From NCBI GenBank assembly GCA_035711845.1, contig DASTBU010000170.1, forward strand, positions 1-29,686: a stretch of DNA of 29,686 nt. The letters are read 5' to 3'. This document shows, piece by piece, positions 7,461 through 16,446 of the stretch (positions are counted from its first letter, which is position 1; each line of letters starts with the position of its first letter). The DNA comes from DASTBU01 sp035711845. Its GTDB lineage: Bacteria > Acidobacteriota > Vicinamibacteria > Vicinamibacterales > 2-12-FULL-66-21. The position numbers and the translations under genes are program-made. The notes below the pieces were generated by a model, which saw only the letters and a list, made by a program, of their open reading frames with translations, was not told the origin of the DNA and made no database searches.

Positions 7461-7565
7461 CGACGCGCCCCCGACTGTGTATTATCCCGCTATACCCACA
7501 ATGGTGACGAGCGACGCGATTCGCTCCCGGGGACCACGCACCGGCGTCAGGGACAGGCTGCAGGG

Positions 7566-9182
7566 TCACCGTCGCTTCAGCTCCGCGCTTTCGAGCAGCA
7601 GCCAGGTGTTGGGATCGAGCGATACCGACGCCGGTTCGGCCTCCACGGGTATCGTGAAGGTGCCCCGGGCGCCGGTCATCTCCACTCGATGTGCCCGCGA
7701 GGCGCCCGTGGCGAGGCTAACCCCTACGTCGAGCGGAAGCCGGTAGGGCGCCCCGGACTGTGTCTGCGCGATCTCGACGTCAATCCGTCCAGCGGCGCGG
7801 TCGTACCCCCAGGTGCCGGCCAGCTTCGGCATGCCTGGCCGCGTCAGCCACTGGTCGAAGAACCACCGGAGGTCCATGCCCGACACGCGTTCCATGACCT
7901 GCCGCAGGTCGCTCGTCGACGCAGTCGAGTCGCGGTGGCGCCGGTAATACTCGCGGATGCCCTCCCAGAATGCGTCGGTGCCGATCGTGCCGCGCAGCAT
8001 GTGCAGCACCCACCCGCCTTTCTGATACACGAACCGGTTGAGCACGCCGCGCATGTCGTCGATGTTCCGGTGGATCACCGCCTGCTCCGGCAGCTTCAAC
8101 TGCGCCTGGAGAATGGTGTTGACGTCGTTCCGCAGGCCGCGGACGAAGGCCTCGCGGCCGCTGAACTGCTCCGTGAAGAGATGTGTGAAGTAGGTCGCAA
8201 AGCCCTCGCTCAGCCACACGTCGTCCCAATCCCGCTCGGTGACGGCGTTCCCCCACCACTGGTGCGCCACTTCGTGGACGACGGGAGCGCGGCCGGCCGC
8301 GACGCCGTTCTCGCCGTAAAAGATCGCCGAGGCATGCTCGGTGCCTCCGCCGAGCCCGGCAGCCTGGACATGGGCGAGCTTCTCGTACGGATACGGACCG
8401 ATCCAGTCGCTGAAGAACTCGAACGCGCGCCGTCCGGTGAACTCGAACACGCCCGACGCCGTTTCCCGATCCTCCGGGAACGACCAGACCTGCTGCGGAA
8501 TGCCGCGGACCACGGCATAGTGATGTACCGAGAAGCGCGCCACACCCAGCGCGAACAGCCACGAGGCAATCGGTACGGATTGCCGCCAGTGTGTTGTCCG
8601 CTCGCCATCCGGACGATCGATCTCGGAGACCAGCAGCCCGTTGGCCACGACCTGGTAATACGAGGGCGCCGTGACAATGAACTCGCCCGTCGCCTTGTCG
8701 TACGGGTGATCGATGGCCGGCAGCCAGTGGCGCGCGTTGTTCGGCCAGTTTTCGCTGAACATCGAGCGGGCGCCGTGGATGTTGTCGATGAGCCGGAGGC
8801 CTCCGGCTGGAATCCCTGAATAGGTCACGCTCACGGCCACCTCGCTGCCCGGCACCGGTGAGGCGAGCGGAATGCGAAGGCGGTTCCGCTCGTGCGAATG
8901 CTGCACGGGCTTTCCGGCGACGGTCACGCCGCTGACGGTCATCCCCTTGCCCTCCTGCGGTGACGTCAGGTCCAGGTACAGCGCCTGCACACCGGGCGCC
9001 GTGATCCGAACCGTCGCCGTGGCTTCGCCGGCGATCTCGTTCGAGCCGTCGCCCAGGCGCAGGCGGAACACGTAGTGGACGGCATCCACGCCCGGTTGGC
9101 GCGGATACGTGTCGGCCGCGGCGCCGGCAGCGTGCGCGGTGATCAGCAGAGAAACGGACGCAATGCGAAAGAGGGTGCGCAT
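7566..9182 (-). CDS. Secreted M1 family metallo-aminopeptidase
   Basis: 538 residues from ATG 9182. M1 enzymes remove N-terminal amino acids using one zinc ion. A signal peptide (MRTLFRIASVSLLITAHAAG) leads into the N-terminal beta-domain (about 25-210); then comes the catalytic domain with a GGGTEHASAIFYGEN exopeptidase loop (variant of GAMEN), zinc motif HEVAHQWWGN (about 303-312) and the third ligand in WLSEGF about 18 residues later. The C-terminal part is short compared with full-length aminopeptidase N, as in compact secreted M1 proteins. The reading frame stays open for a further 59 codons upstream to GTG 9359, overlapping the end of the lipid kinase gene by 14 bases. I prefer 9182 because the export signal starts there, although its ribosome-binding site is weak. 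Confidence 0.92.
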   Translation of the reverse strand: MRTLFRIASVSLLITAHAAGAAADTYPRQPGVDAVHYVFRLRLGDGSNEIAGEATATVRITAPGVQALYLDLTSPQEGKGMTVSGVTVAGKPVQHSHERNRLRIPLASPVPGSEVAVSVTYSGIPAGGLRLIDNIHGARSMFSENWPNNARHWLPAIDHPYDKATGEFIVTAPSYYQVVANGLLVSEIDRPDGERTTHWRQSVPIASWLFALGVARFSVHHYAVVRGIPQQVWSFPEDRETASGVFEFTGRRAFEFFSDWIGPYPYEKLAHVQAAGLGGGTEHASAIFYGENGVAAGRAPVVHEVAHQWWGNAVTERDWDDVWLSEGFATYFTHLFTEQFSGREAFVRGLRNDVNTILQAQLKLPEQAVIHRNIDDMRGVLNRFVYQKGGWVLHMLRGTIGTDAFWEGIREYYRRHRDSTASTSDLRQVMERVSGMDLRWFFDQWLTRPGMPKLAGTWGYDRAAGRIDVEIAQTQSGAPYRLPLDVGVSLATGASRAHRVEMTGARGTFTIPVEAEPASVSLDPNTWLLLESAELKRR

Positions 9183-9345
9183 GGCGATGGAGTATATCGA
9201 TTCGAGCAGCTTCTTTGCCGCTTCGTCGCGCGGGAGCTGCAGCTGCGCGTACACCTGGTGGTCGAGCGCATGCAGGTCCTCCGAAGCCGCGTTCGCCTCG
9301 CGGACGCCGACCTTGGCCCGCGTCGTGCTGATGGTGCCGGGCAGG

Positions 9346-10260
9346 TCAGGATCGGACACCCAGCGAGGTGTCCTCTTTTGAGCGTGGAGCGTAGAACCGG
9401 AGTGCTCCTGGAAGGAGCGAGAGCCGAATGTCTACAGGCCCGTCGTGGTCCAGGGTCTCGCCGTCGACATGGAGGCGCTCGCCCGCGGGGGCGCGGAAGC
9501 GAATTCGGCGCGCGCGGCGGATCGGAAAGGCGGACGCCGGGGGCGAATTGGCTTGTCGGCAGATGACGCTCAGCAGCTTCTCCCGCTCGTCTGCCTGTAC
9601 GAGAAACACGTCGAGCAGCCCATCGAACGGCACGGCATCGGGGGACAGCAGCAGATTTGGCCCAATCACACCGAAGTTCGTGATCTCGATCATCACGAAG
9701 TCTCCCGTGGTCTCTTCGTTGTCGCGCTCGATCGAGGCGTGGCAGGCGGTGCTGCTCAGCACCGAGTCCCGAAGGACCTGAAGATCGGCGGCGAGCTCCT
9801 CCTCCCGGTCGGTGTGCTCACGCTGATCCTTCATTAGCTCGAAGAGCGCTACGGTGTCGGCGAAGGGACCGCGGCCGACGCCCTCGAGAAACAGCCGGGT
9901 TCCGGCAGACCCTTCCATCATCCCAAGGTCGAACGACACGATACGACCGTCTTCGAGACATTCGACCAGGTTGTCGGCGGTGGCTCCGAGGGTCCGCGCC
10001 AGGTTGTTGGCGGTTCCCGCCGGCAGGATGGCTATCGGCAGCTCGCGACCGGCGAGCGCACGTGCGACCGCGGCGACGCTGCCGTCGCCGCCGGCGACCA
10101 CGACAGTATCGTAGGGACTCCGCAGTATCGACGCGAGGTTTCCCGCCTCCCGCTCGAACCACGTCACGTCGTGGCCTGCGCGTTGCAGCGTGCTCGTCAG
10201 GGCCTCGCGCGACAGTTCGTCGTGCCCGGCGCTTGGGTTATGAACGACCAGTATTCTCAT
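9346..10260 (-). CDS. Diacylglycerol/lipid kinase family protein (DagK/YegS-like)
   Basis: 304 residues. These kinases phosphorylate diacylglycerol or a related lipid with ATP at the inner face of the membrane. Catalytic-domain motifs are complete: HNPSAG (7-12), GGDGS (57-61) and PAGTANNLA (80-88) for nucleotide binding. The second, beta-sandwich domain follows (about 125-295), including GRGPFADTV, FGVIGPNLLLSPDAVPFDGLLDVFLV and LHVDGE, close to family ends. The exact lipid cannot be assigned. ATG 10260 is only 35 bases from the divergent surE start, so the two share a very short promoter region. The stop at 9346 overlaps the open frame that leads into the M1 peptidase, suggesting cotranscription of the two. 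Confidence 0.92.
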   Translation of the reverse strand: MRILVVHNPSAGHDELSREALTSTLQRAGHDVTWFEREAGNLASILRSPYDTVVVAGGDGSVAAVARALAGRELPIAILPAGTANNLARTLGATADNLVECLEDGRIVSFDLGMMEGSAGTRLFLEGVGRGPFADTVALFELMKDQREHTDREEELAADLQVLRDSVLSSTACHASIERDNEETTGDFVMIEITNFGVIGPNLLLSPDAVPFDGLLDVFLVQADEREKLLSVICRQANSPPASAFPIRRARRIRFRAPAGERLHVDGETLDHDGPVDIRLSLLPGALRFYAPRSKEDTSLGVRS

Positions 10261-10295
10261 CCGTAGCGCGGCTCCTGCATGACATCCCAGCTTCT

Positions 10296-11033
10296 ATGCA
10301 CATTCTGATCACGAATGACGACGGCATCTACAGTCCGGGGATTCTGGCGCTGGCCAGGGTCGCAGCCCGATTCGGCAAGGTGCGCGTCATGGCGCCCGAC
10401 GTGGAGCAATCTTCGATGAGCGCGGCCATTACCTCGACGCGGCCGCTCTCGTATCGTAAGACCCCGATCGAGGGTTTCGAGGCCTACCGTGTCAACGGCA
10501 CGCCATCGGACTGCGTGGCACTGGGAACGCACCTGTGGGAGCGATCCGATGTCGTGCTCTCCGGGATCAACCTGGGGCCGAACCTCGGCAATGGAATCTG
10601 GCATTCAGGAACGGTTGCCGCGGCCCGCCAGAGTGTGCTGCTCGGCTGCCGGGGGATCGCATTCAGCACATCGGTTGTCGACGATGAGCCGAAGTTCGAT
10701 GCGCTCGAACCGTTCGTCGAGCGTGCGCTCGAAATGGTGCTGCCTGATAAATCGCTTCGTCTCGTGAACATCAATTTCCCGCCGCAGCCGAGCGGGATGG
10801 CCTGGACGCGCGTCTCGGTGAGGCAATACGACGGCTGGGTCGTTCCCGGCAAGGATCCGCTCGGGCGGCAGCATTTCTGGTTCACGGTGAAGGCGCTGGA
10901 TCCTGCCGACGAGGGGACGGATCGATGGGCTGTCGAACAGGGGCTGGTGTCGCTGACGCCGCTCCGGCTCGATCTGACGGATGAAGCGTGTCTGCGCGAG
11001 GTGAGCGAGGCGACCGCCGCTGTCAACAGATGA
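10296..11033 (+). CDS. surE: 5'/3'-nucleotidase SurE
   Basis: 245 residues. SurE is a metal-dependent phosphatase that removes phosphate from nucleoside 5'- and 3'-monophosphates and exopolyphosphate in the cytoplasm, and is linked to stationary-phase survival. The start MHILITNDDGIYSPG contains the metal-binding Asp pair (8-9); the serine region EQSSMSAAIT (37-46) and SGINLGPNLGNG (89-100) supply the remaining ligands. HSGTVAAARQ and the C-terminal dimerisation region are present, so the length is normal. ATG 10296 fits the family start exactly; the ribosome-binding site is poor. The long open extension upstream is antisense to the lipid kinase and is not coding. Confidence 0.95.
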   Translation: MHILITNDDGIYSPGILALARVAARFGKVRVMAPDVEQSSMSAAITSTRPLSYRKTPIEGFEAYRVNGTPSDCVALGTHLWERSDVVLSGINLGPNLGNGIWHSGTVAAARQSVLLGCRGIAFSTSVVDDEPKFDALEPFVERALEMVLPDKSLRLVNINFPPQPSGMAWTRVSVRQYDGWVVPGKDPLGRQHFWFTVKALDPADEGTDRWAVEQGLVSLTPLRLDLTDEACLREVSEATAAVNR

Positions 11034-11309
11034 GAGTTCCACAGCCGTGAGGGTATCGGATCGCGTCCGCGGCCGCGAGCGCTGCCGCACTTCACGGCGA
11101 AGGTCGGGATGCAGTGAGGGGGCTTCGCTGCCGCCGTCCGCCATCGGTCGTCCGCCGACGGATCGATCCCGGTCATTTCTCTTGGGCATTTCCCGCCAGT
11201 TTGGCGATAATCGGCCGGAGACCGGCAGCGCGCTCGTGGGGAAGGGCTGACGGGGTCTGAGAACGGCATGAGCTGACCGAGAACGGGGTTAATATTCCAT
11301 CGTCTTTCC

Positions 11310-12010
11310 GTGATTCCCGCCCTTCACCCCGTACCATTGTCCGGCGGCACGTCGCCGTCCCTGCATCGATACCCCCGCATCATCGTCGCGTGCCTGACGG
11401 CCGCATTCACCTACGTGTTCCTGGCGAACGCCTGGCTCGGCGACGACGCGTACATTACGTTTCGTGCGGTCTGGAATGTGCTGCACGGCTACGGCCCGGT
11501 GTTCAACCCGGGCGAGAGAGTGCAAGCCTTCACGCATCCGCTCTGGTTCCTGATCATGATTCCGGCCCACGCGGTCACGGGCGAGTTCTTTTTCACCTCG
11601 CTGGCGATCTCGTACGGATTCTCGCTGGCGGCCGTCCTGACCGTCGTCAGAAGCACCCGGCATCTCTGGAGCGGAGCGATTGGGTTTCTCTGGCTGCTCA
11701 GCTCGAAAGCGTTCGTCGATTCTGCTGCTGGCACTGTTCTTCGTACGTTTCTGCGCCTTGACCGGCGAACCAGTGTCCGACAGCAGCCTGCGACGGTTCG
11801 GGTTGGTGGCCGGATTCGCCTTCGTCAATCGGATCGACAGCACCCTGCTGTTCGCGGCGCCGCTCGCGTGGCTGGCCATCCAGGGGTTGCGTGGGCGTGA
11901 TCACCGGGTCCGGCCGCTGGTGATAGCCTTTGGCGTGCCGGTGGCGGCCTGGCTGCTCTTCGCCACGCTCTATTACGGCTTTCCCCTGCCGAAGTCGGGC
12001 GTAACGGGCC
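11310..12010 (+). pseudogene. GT-C glycosyltransferase remnant (frameshifted, truncated)
   Basis: From GTG 11310 the first frame gives a membrane glycosyltransferase start: a first helix (IIVACLTAAFTYVFLANAWL), then the loop DDAYITFRAVWNVLHGYGPVFNPGE with the DD and HGYG..N..ERVQ..THPLW pattern of GT-C enzymes using lipid-linked sugars. Near 11715-11725 the frame changes; the sequence resumes in another frame as LLLALFFVRF, with helices to YYGFPLP at about 11990. The part normally encoding a 'SGLE.PL' loop is missing, so a short out-of-frame deletion is likely. Homology stops at FPLP, a few bases before the convergent TMEM175 gene ends at 12016. About half of a protein of roughly 480 residues remains. 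The second frame stays open far downstream, but only as antisense to the next gene. Confidence 0.7.
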
Positions 12011-12015
12011 GCGCG

Positions 12016-12603
12016 TCAGCGCTCGGGCGCGCGGCTGAGAACGCGCTCGATGCGCGGGTCGGGGATGAGCCAGATGAGCGCAACCGTGGCGTACAGCAGT
12101 CCCGAGATCCACGGGTGGATCGACGTTGCAAGGATCGCGATCGCATAGATCAGCGGCGAGAGCTTGCCCTTCCGATCCTGGCCCACGGCCGCGGCCAGCA
12201 GCGAGCCCGGCCCTTCGCTCGCGAGAATCGCGTGCTGGAGCAGCCAGTAGGCGATCGCCGCCACGAGCAGCACGATGCCGTACGCAGCGGTCGGAACGGC
12301 GGCGAAATGGTTCTCCCCCATCCAGCCGGTGACGAACGGGATCAGCGAAAGCCAGAACAGCAGGTGGAGGTTCGCCCACAGGATGCGGCCATTCACCCGC
12401 TTCGTGACGTGGAGCATGTGGTGATGGTTGTTCCAGTAGATCCCGAGGTGCACGAAGCTGAGGACGTAGCTCAAGAACACCGGGAAGAGGGGCCGAAGCG
12501 ACGACCACTCGGTGCTGTGCGGCACGCGGAGCTCGAGGACCATGATCGTGATAATGATCGCCAAGACCCCGTCGCTGAACGCTTCGACCCTCGTTTTACT
12601 CAT
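12016..12603 (-). CDS. TMEM175-type (DUF1211) potassium channel protein
   Basis: 195 residues, about six membrane helices. Bacterial TMEM175 homologues are potassium-permeable channels assembled as tetramers. The signature R-x3-FSDGVLAI lies at residues 5-15 in the first helix (RVEAFSDGVLAIIITIMVLEL); the following helices are clear (FLSYVLSFVHLGIYWNNHHH; ANLHLLFWLSLIPFVTGWMGE; YGIVLLVAAIAYWLL; LIYAIAILATSI; LLYATVALIWLI). The HHHMLH segment after helix 2 is typical of the family. ATG 12603 directly precedes the conserved start. It is convergent with the broken glycosyltransferase; the gap is only a few bases. Confidence 0.93.
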   Translation of the reverse strand: MSKTRVEAFSDGVLAIIITIMVLELRVPHSTEWSSLRPLFPVFLSYVLSFVHLGIYWNNHHHMLHVTKRVNGRILWANLHLLFWLSLIPFVTGWMGENHFAAVPTAAYGIVLLVAAIAYWLLQHAILASEGPGSLLAAAVGQDRKGKLSPLIYAIAILATSIHPWISGLLYATVALIWLIPDPRIERVLSRAPER

Positions 12604-13100
12604 CTTCGCGGACAGGCTGACGACTCCAGTCCCTCCCGCATGCGACTTCCGTTCAGACGCGGCGGCCTGTCATCGGCTACCTCCGGACGGGAAACCGAAA
12701 AGGGCTATCACGAGGCCGAAGGCGGGCCACGAGACACGCGGTCATTATCTCAGATGTGCAGCGACCGAGTGAACGCGCCGGCTGCGCCTCATCTCCGCCA
12801 TCTCGATCACCATCACTTCAATCGGCACCGAGCCGCGATTCAGATCGCCGTCCTGCTCTCCAAGGGAAGCGCGATGCAGCGTACGCGATTCGTCTGGTGC
12901 CGTCACAGGTTTCGTGGACCCCGCAGGACACGATATCGTCTAGCGCAGGGTTCGTTGATCTCGCAGGCGAACCGGAAACGCGCGATGAGCGTACATGACA
13001 CCACGATCTGCCCGATCAGGACGCGGGCGGCCCGAGCACCGTCGCAGCTGTACGCGCGTAGGCAGCCGCGCACTCCTGCGGCTCGAGCCGTCTACTGGTG
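12604..13100. other. 497-base stretch without a recognisable gene
   Basis: No reading frame here looks coding on either strand; the long open plus-strand frame crossing it is low-complexity and antisense to the channel gene on its left. Features seen: an imperfect direct repeat (12904-12929 and 12945-12970, 19 of 26 bases alike, 41-base period), a GGTTCG/CGAACC dyad (12949-12973), and two perfect palindromes near the MFS stop, TACGCGCGTA (13051-13060) and CGGCTCGAGCCG (13079-13090). It may hold the channel gene's promoter and decayed sequence. Confidence 0.5.
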
Positions 13101-14372
13101 TTACGACACTCTTTTCTGCCCCCGACTCGCGGGCGGCAGGGTCTCTTTCATGCGAGACGCGACGCTCAGACCAGAGATGAACGTCAGTCCCGCGACGATC
13201 CAGAACGCGCCGCCCAGGCCGAGCAGATCAGCAGTCACGCCCGCGATCACGGCACCGATCGCGTAGCCCAGATCGCGCCAGAAGCGGTAGACGCCCATCG
13301 CCGATGCGCGCCACGCTGGCGAGGCCACGTCTCCGATGCCGGCGAGGAGCGTCGGATACACCATCGCCGTTCCAACACCGAGCACCGCGGCGCCGGCTGC
13401 GAACGCGGAGAAGGTCCCGGACATCGCGACGACACCGATCCCGGCGGCCTGCGTCCACATTCCTGTCGCGATCAGCCATTTGCGGCCGATGCGATCGGAA
13501 AGGGCTCCCGTCCCAAGCTGCACGAGTCCCCAGGTCGCGGGGTAAATGGCGGTGAGCGCAGCCGTGCGCTCCAGACTCGAGCCCGCAGCGGCGAAAAACA
13601 ACGGAAAGAGTCCCCACGCCATCCCGTCGTTCAGGTTGTTGACGAGTCCCGCCTGGTTGATGCTGGAGAGGTTGCGGTCGGCGATCGTCGTTCGCCAGAA
13701 GATCGATTTCGGTATCTCCTGTGGGCCGATGTGGAGGCGCGACTCCAGGCTCACGTGCGAGCGGGTCTCACGGACGAAAAGCACCGACAGTCCCAGGCCG
13801 CACATCGCAAAGAGGACGCCCAGGTAGAACGGCTCTGGCCGCAAGCTCCAGCGCGCGGCCACCCAACCTGTTGCCAGCGCCGCCCCCGCCACTGCAATGT
13901 AGCCGGCGAACTCATTCAGGCCCATTGCCAGACCGCGCCGCTCTGGCCCGACGAGATCGATTTTCATGATCACAGTCGTTGACCAGGTCAACCCCTGGCT
14001 GATGCCGAGCAGCCCGTTCGCGACGAGCACCCACGTCCACGTCGGAGCCCACATCAGGAGGAACGGCACCGGGGACGCCACAAGCCACCCGGCGATGAGA
14101 ATCTGTCTGCGTCCGATGCGGTCGGCGAATCGTCCGGCCGCGTAGTTCGTGATCGCCTTCGTCACACCAAAGACGACGATGAACGACAGGATCGCCGTCC
14201 GGGCGGCGAGCTGGAACTCCTCCTCAGCGAGGAGCGGCAGGATGCTGCGCTCCATCCCGACCATCGCGCCGACGAACGCATTGACGACGACCAGCAGCGA
14301 GAACTGCCCGACATTCTCGCGGAGCCCGAGACGAACGCCGGATGGCTCGCGATCGGCTGCGGCGATAGTCAT
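13101..14372 (-). CDS. MFS transporter
   Basis: 423 residues with the usual two bundles of six membrane helices. The loop 2-3 signature appears as GRFADRIGRRQILIAG (about 79-94) and its counterpart in the second half as GALSDRIGRKWLIATG. A central cytoplasmic loop (about 205-240, HVSLESRLHIGPQEIPK) divides the halves. The family moves small molecules with proton exchange; the substrate cannot be read. It lies 156 bases after the universal stress protein on the same strand, at the end of the minus-strand series running from yceI, and could be cotranscribed with it as an efflux component. ATG 14372 has GAGGTG about ten bases upstream. Confidence 0.93.
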   Translation of the reverse strand: MTIAAADREPSGVRLGLRENVGQFSLLVVVNAFVGAMVGMERSILPLLAEEEFQLAARTAILSFIVVFGVTKAITNYAAGRFADRIGRRQILIAGWLVASPVPFLLMWAPTWTWVLVANGLLGISQGLTWSTTVIMKIDLVGPERRGLAMGLNEFAGYIAVAGAALATGWVAARWSLRPEPFYLGVLFAMCGLGLSVLFVRETRSHVSLESRLHIGPQEIPKSIFWRTTIADRNLSSINQAGLVNNLNDGMAWGLFPLFFAAAGSSLERTAALTAIYPATWGLVQLGTGALSDRIGRKWLIATGMWTQAAGIGVVAMSGTFSAFAAGAAVLGVGTAMVYPTLLAGIGDVASPAWRASAMGVYRFWRDLGYAIGAVIAGVTADLLGLGGAFWIVAGLTFISGLSVASRMKETLPPASRGQKRVS

Positions 14373-14528
14373 GCGCTCGTTTCACCTCGTGTGGATGCCG
14401 TTCCGCGCGAGTCCAAGAGGCAGCCGCTGTGGCGGTGTGAGCCAGAGCGCGCGGCCAACGTCCGTTGAGGCTCCGCTGCTGGGCATTGCCCCCATCGTCC
14501 ACGAGACGATACCGACGCTGACCAGGCG

Positions 14529-14984
14529 TCAGCCCTTAGAGGACGTGCGTGCGCGTTTCTTCTCGAGCACGCCCGTTCGACGCGCGTCCCAGGGCACAAT
14601 CAGGACGGGCCAGGCGGCCCGTCGCAGAACCCGTTCGGCGACCGACCCTTCCCTGAGCCGCCGCCAGCCGCGACGCCCGTTGGAGCCCAGGATGACGATG
14701 TCGGCCTTTCTGGCGTTTGCATGAAGAACGATGACGCGAGCGGGATCGCCGTGTTGCTGCTCGACGCGAACCTTCACGCCTGCGGCTTCCGCACGTGCCC
14801 GAAGCTCGGTCAGGTACTTGAGCCGTTCAGCCGCGCGCCACGAGAATGGAACGGTCGCCGGCGTGGCGTGCAGGATGAACAGCTTGGCATTCCCCAGAAC
14901 GGCCAGATTCAGAGCGCGGTCGAATGCCCTCTCGCTGGACTTCTCGAGATCGATGGCGCACAGGATTCGCCCAAGGCTACTCAT
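14529..14984 (-). CDS. Universal stress protein (UspA family)
   Basis: 151 residues, single Usp domain. The start GRILCAIDLEKSSERAFDRALNLA is the usual first beta-strand and Asp; the ATP-binding signature G-x2-G-x9-G-S/T is present as GSNGRRGWRRLREGSVAERVLRRAAWPVLIV (about 98-129), so this is the ATP-binding type. Usp proteins help survive starvation, low oxygen or redox stress in the cytoplasm. The basic tail (RRTGVLEKKRARTSSKG) extends past the fold. It sits between the CatE-like dioxygenase (54 bases upstream) and the MFS gene (156 bases downstream), all on the minus strand. Its ribosome-binding site is weak, suggesting reliance on the upstream transcript. Confidence 0.93.
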   Translation of the reverse strand: MSSLGRILCAIDLEKSSERAFDRALNLAVLGNAKLFILHATPATVPFSWRAAERLKYLTELRARAEAAGVKVRVEQQHGDPARVIVLHANARKADIVILGSNGRRGWRRLREGSVAERVLRRAAWPVLIVPWDARRTGVLEKKRARTSSKG

Positions 14985-15038
14985 CTACCATCAACTCCAT
15001 GTTCTTCTGCCCGGTGGTCATGCCTCTCTCCTGCCTCT

Positions 15039-15938
15039 TCAGCGCTCCGGTCGAACGCGGACACGGGTGCCCCAGGGATCCGTCGCCGTGACTTCGTTCC
15101 CGGCCTCCCCTGCGCTGTATGCGGCGTCCCGTAGACTCCGGGCCACGGCCGCGACGTCGGCGTCAGAGGGAACCATCAGCTCCCACTCGAGGAGTCGCGC
15201 CTGATCGGCTGAGGGCGAGGGGCCAGGTGACCAGGTGTTCGTCGCCAGATGGTGATGATAACCGCCAGCCGACATGAACAGCGCTCCGGGATAGCTCCAG
15301 ACTGTTTTGTCGAAGCCAAGCCCACGGTGATAGAACGCCTCAGCCTGCTCCAGGCTGCCCACGTGCAGATGCACGTGGCCCATCGTGGTCCCCTCCGGTG
15401 CGCCCGTCCATGCCTCGCCGCGACCGGCCGCAACGACGCCCTGGATGTCCAACGGATCCGTTGCCATCGCGAGTTCGCGGCCGTTGTGCTGCCAACTCTC
15501 GCGAGGGCGGTCCGCATAGACCTCGATTCCCAGACCATCAGGATCCCAGAGGTAGAGCGCTTCGCTCACCAGGTGATCGGCCATTCCGACCTGCTCGTCG
15601 AGCGATGCCAGATGGGCCGCGAACCGCCCCAGGGCAGCACGTTCAGGCAAGAGAATCGCGAAGTGGTAAAGGCCGAAGGCGCCGCGCCACGCTCGGCTGA
15701 TACCGGGCCGTGTGTGCAGCGTCACCAGAGGCCGTTCGTCGTCATGTGTGCGGAGAGTGGCCGAGCTGTCGGTGACGTCGTGCGGGCGCAGTCCGAGCAC
15801 GTGTTCGTAGTACGACAAGGAGCGCTCCAGGTCGCTGACTTGAAGGTGGACGGCGGCGACATGTGCCGCATCGGGCAAACGAAACGTCGGAGGCGGTATC
15901 CCGTGGCACCATTCGACTGGTGTCTTCGTCTCGACCAC
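15039..15938 (-). CDS. CatE-like VOC protein, putative catechol 2,3-dioxygenase
   Basis: 299 residues with two VOC domains, the size of Bacillus CatE (about 285). Extradiol dioxygenases open catechol rings beside the hydroxyl groups using iron(II). The first domain has VAAVHLQVSDLERSLSYYEHVLGL, YHFAILLPERAALGRFAAHL and the GIEVYADRP end; the second has MGHVHLHVGSLEQAEAFYHRGLGF, GYHHHLATNTW and LEWELMVP. Metal-type His and Glu residues appear in both halves; which half holds the site needs alignment. Many CatE relatives are untested, so ring cleavage is probable, not certain. GTG 15938 has GGAGG six bases upstream. It lies in the minus-strand series below yceI, and the nearby phenol-sensor-type activator makes an aromatic role more plausible. 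Confidence 0.85.
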   Translation of the reverse strand: MVETKTPVEWCHGIPPPTFRLPDAAHVAAVHLQVSDLERSLSYYEHVLGLRPHDVTDSSATLRTHDDERPLVTLHTRPGISRAWRGAFGLYHFAILLPERAALGRFAAHLASLDEQVGMADHLVSEALYLWDPDGLGIEVYADRPRESWQHNGRELAMATDPLDIQGVVAAGRGEAWTGAPEGTTMGHVHLHVGSLEQAEAFYHRGLGFDKTVWSYPGALFMSAGGYHHHLATNTWSPGPSPSADQARLLEWELMVPSDADVAAVARSLRDAAYSAGEAGNEVTATDPWGTRVRVRPER

Positions 15939-16050
15939 GGCCTGCCTCCTTCGTCGCTCCGCGATGGCATGCTGGCGCGAAGAGAGCCTCTCCAGACTGC
16001 TCCCGCGCGACGCCTGAAATCTACGGCTTTCTTTCCGGTCTGCCCGTCAC

Positions 16051-16446
16051 TTACTCCGTCGTTTGCCCGCTGAAGTGTTCGGTCGCTCGCAAGGCGTCCG
16101 CCTTGGTCGAATGTACTGTGCCATCCTCGTGCTCAGGTGGCCCGTAGAGCGTGTACAGCTTGAGCGGCTTCTTGCCCGTGTTTCGGATGTTGTGGCGCGC
16201 CCCGGCTGGCACGAGGATTCCGAAATCGCTCTTGACGTCCATCGTGTGGCCGTCGATCGAGACTTCGCCCTTGCCTTCCTCGATTCGGAAAAACTGATCG
16301 CGGTCGGAGTGTACTTCCTCGCCAATGTCTTCTCCTGGCTCGAGCGCCATCACGACAAGCTGTAGTTTCTTGCCGGTGTACAGCACGCGCCGGAAGTCCG
16401 CGTTCTGTTCCGTCAGGTCTTCGATATCTCCTACGAACCCTTTCAT
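16051..16446 (-). CDS. Cupin domain protein
   Basis: 131 residues. A single cupin beta-barrel: motif 1 as GEDIGEEVHSDRDQFFRIEEGKGEV (about 38-62) with its His and Glu/Gln positions, and motif 2 as FGILVPAGARHNIRNTGKKP (about 75-94) with the second His. Such small cupins bind a divalent metal and act as dioxygenases, isomerases or binding proteins; nothing here fixes the reaction. ATG 16446 is preceded by GGGAGGACGTC, a good ribosome-binding site. It follows yceI by 68 bases and precedes the CatE-like gene by 112 bases, same strand, so it probably belongs to the sigma-54 unit. Confidence 0.92.
   Translation of the reverse strand: MKGFVGDIEDLTEQNADFRRVLYTGKKLQLVVMALEPGEDIGEEVHSDRDQFFRIEEGKGEVSIDGHTMDVKSDFGILVPAGARHNIRNTGKKPLKLYTLYGPPEHEDGTVHSTKADALRATEHFSGQTTE

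Noticed and set aside
11034..11309. Short open frames between surE and the glycosyltransferase remnant
   Set aside because: Arg/Ser-rich with no ribosome-binding site or family similarity; nothing supportable seen in this 276-base gap.
12940..12975. tRNA T-arm-like sequence GGGTTCGTTGATC
   Set aside because: It does not fit GGTTCRANYCC and no cloverleaf can be drawn around it.
11680..13266. A 528-codon open plus-strand frame
   Set aside because: Only its first 110 or so codons match a glycosyltransferase; the rest is antisense to the TMEM175 gene and low-complexity Arg/Pro-rich sequence.
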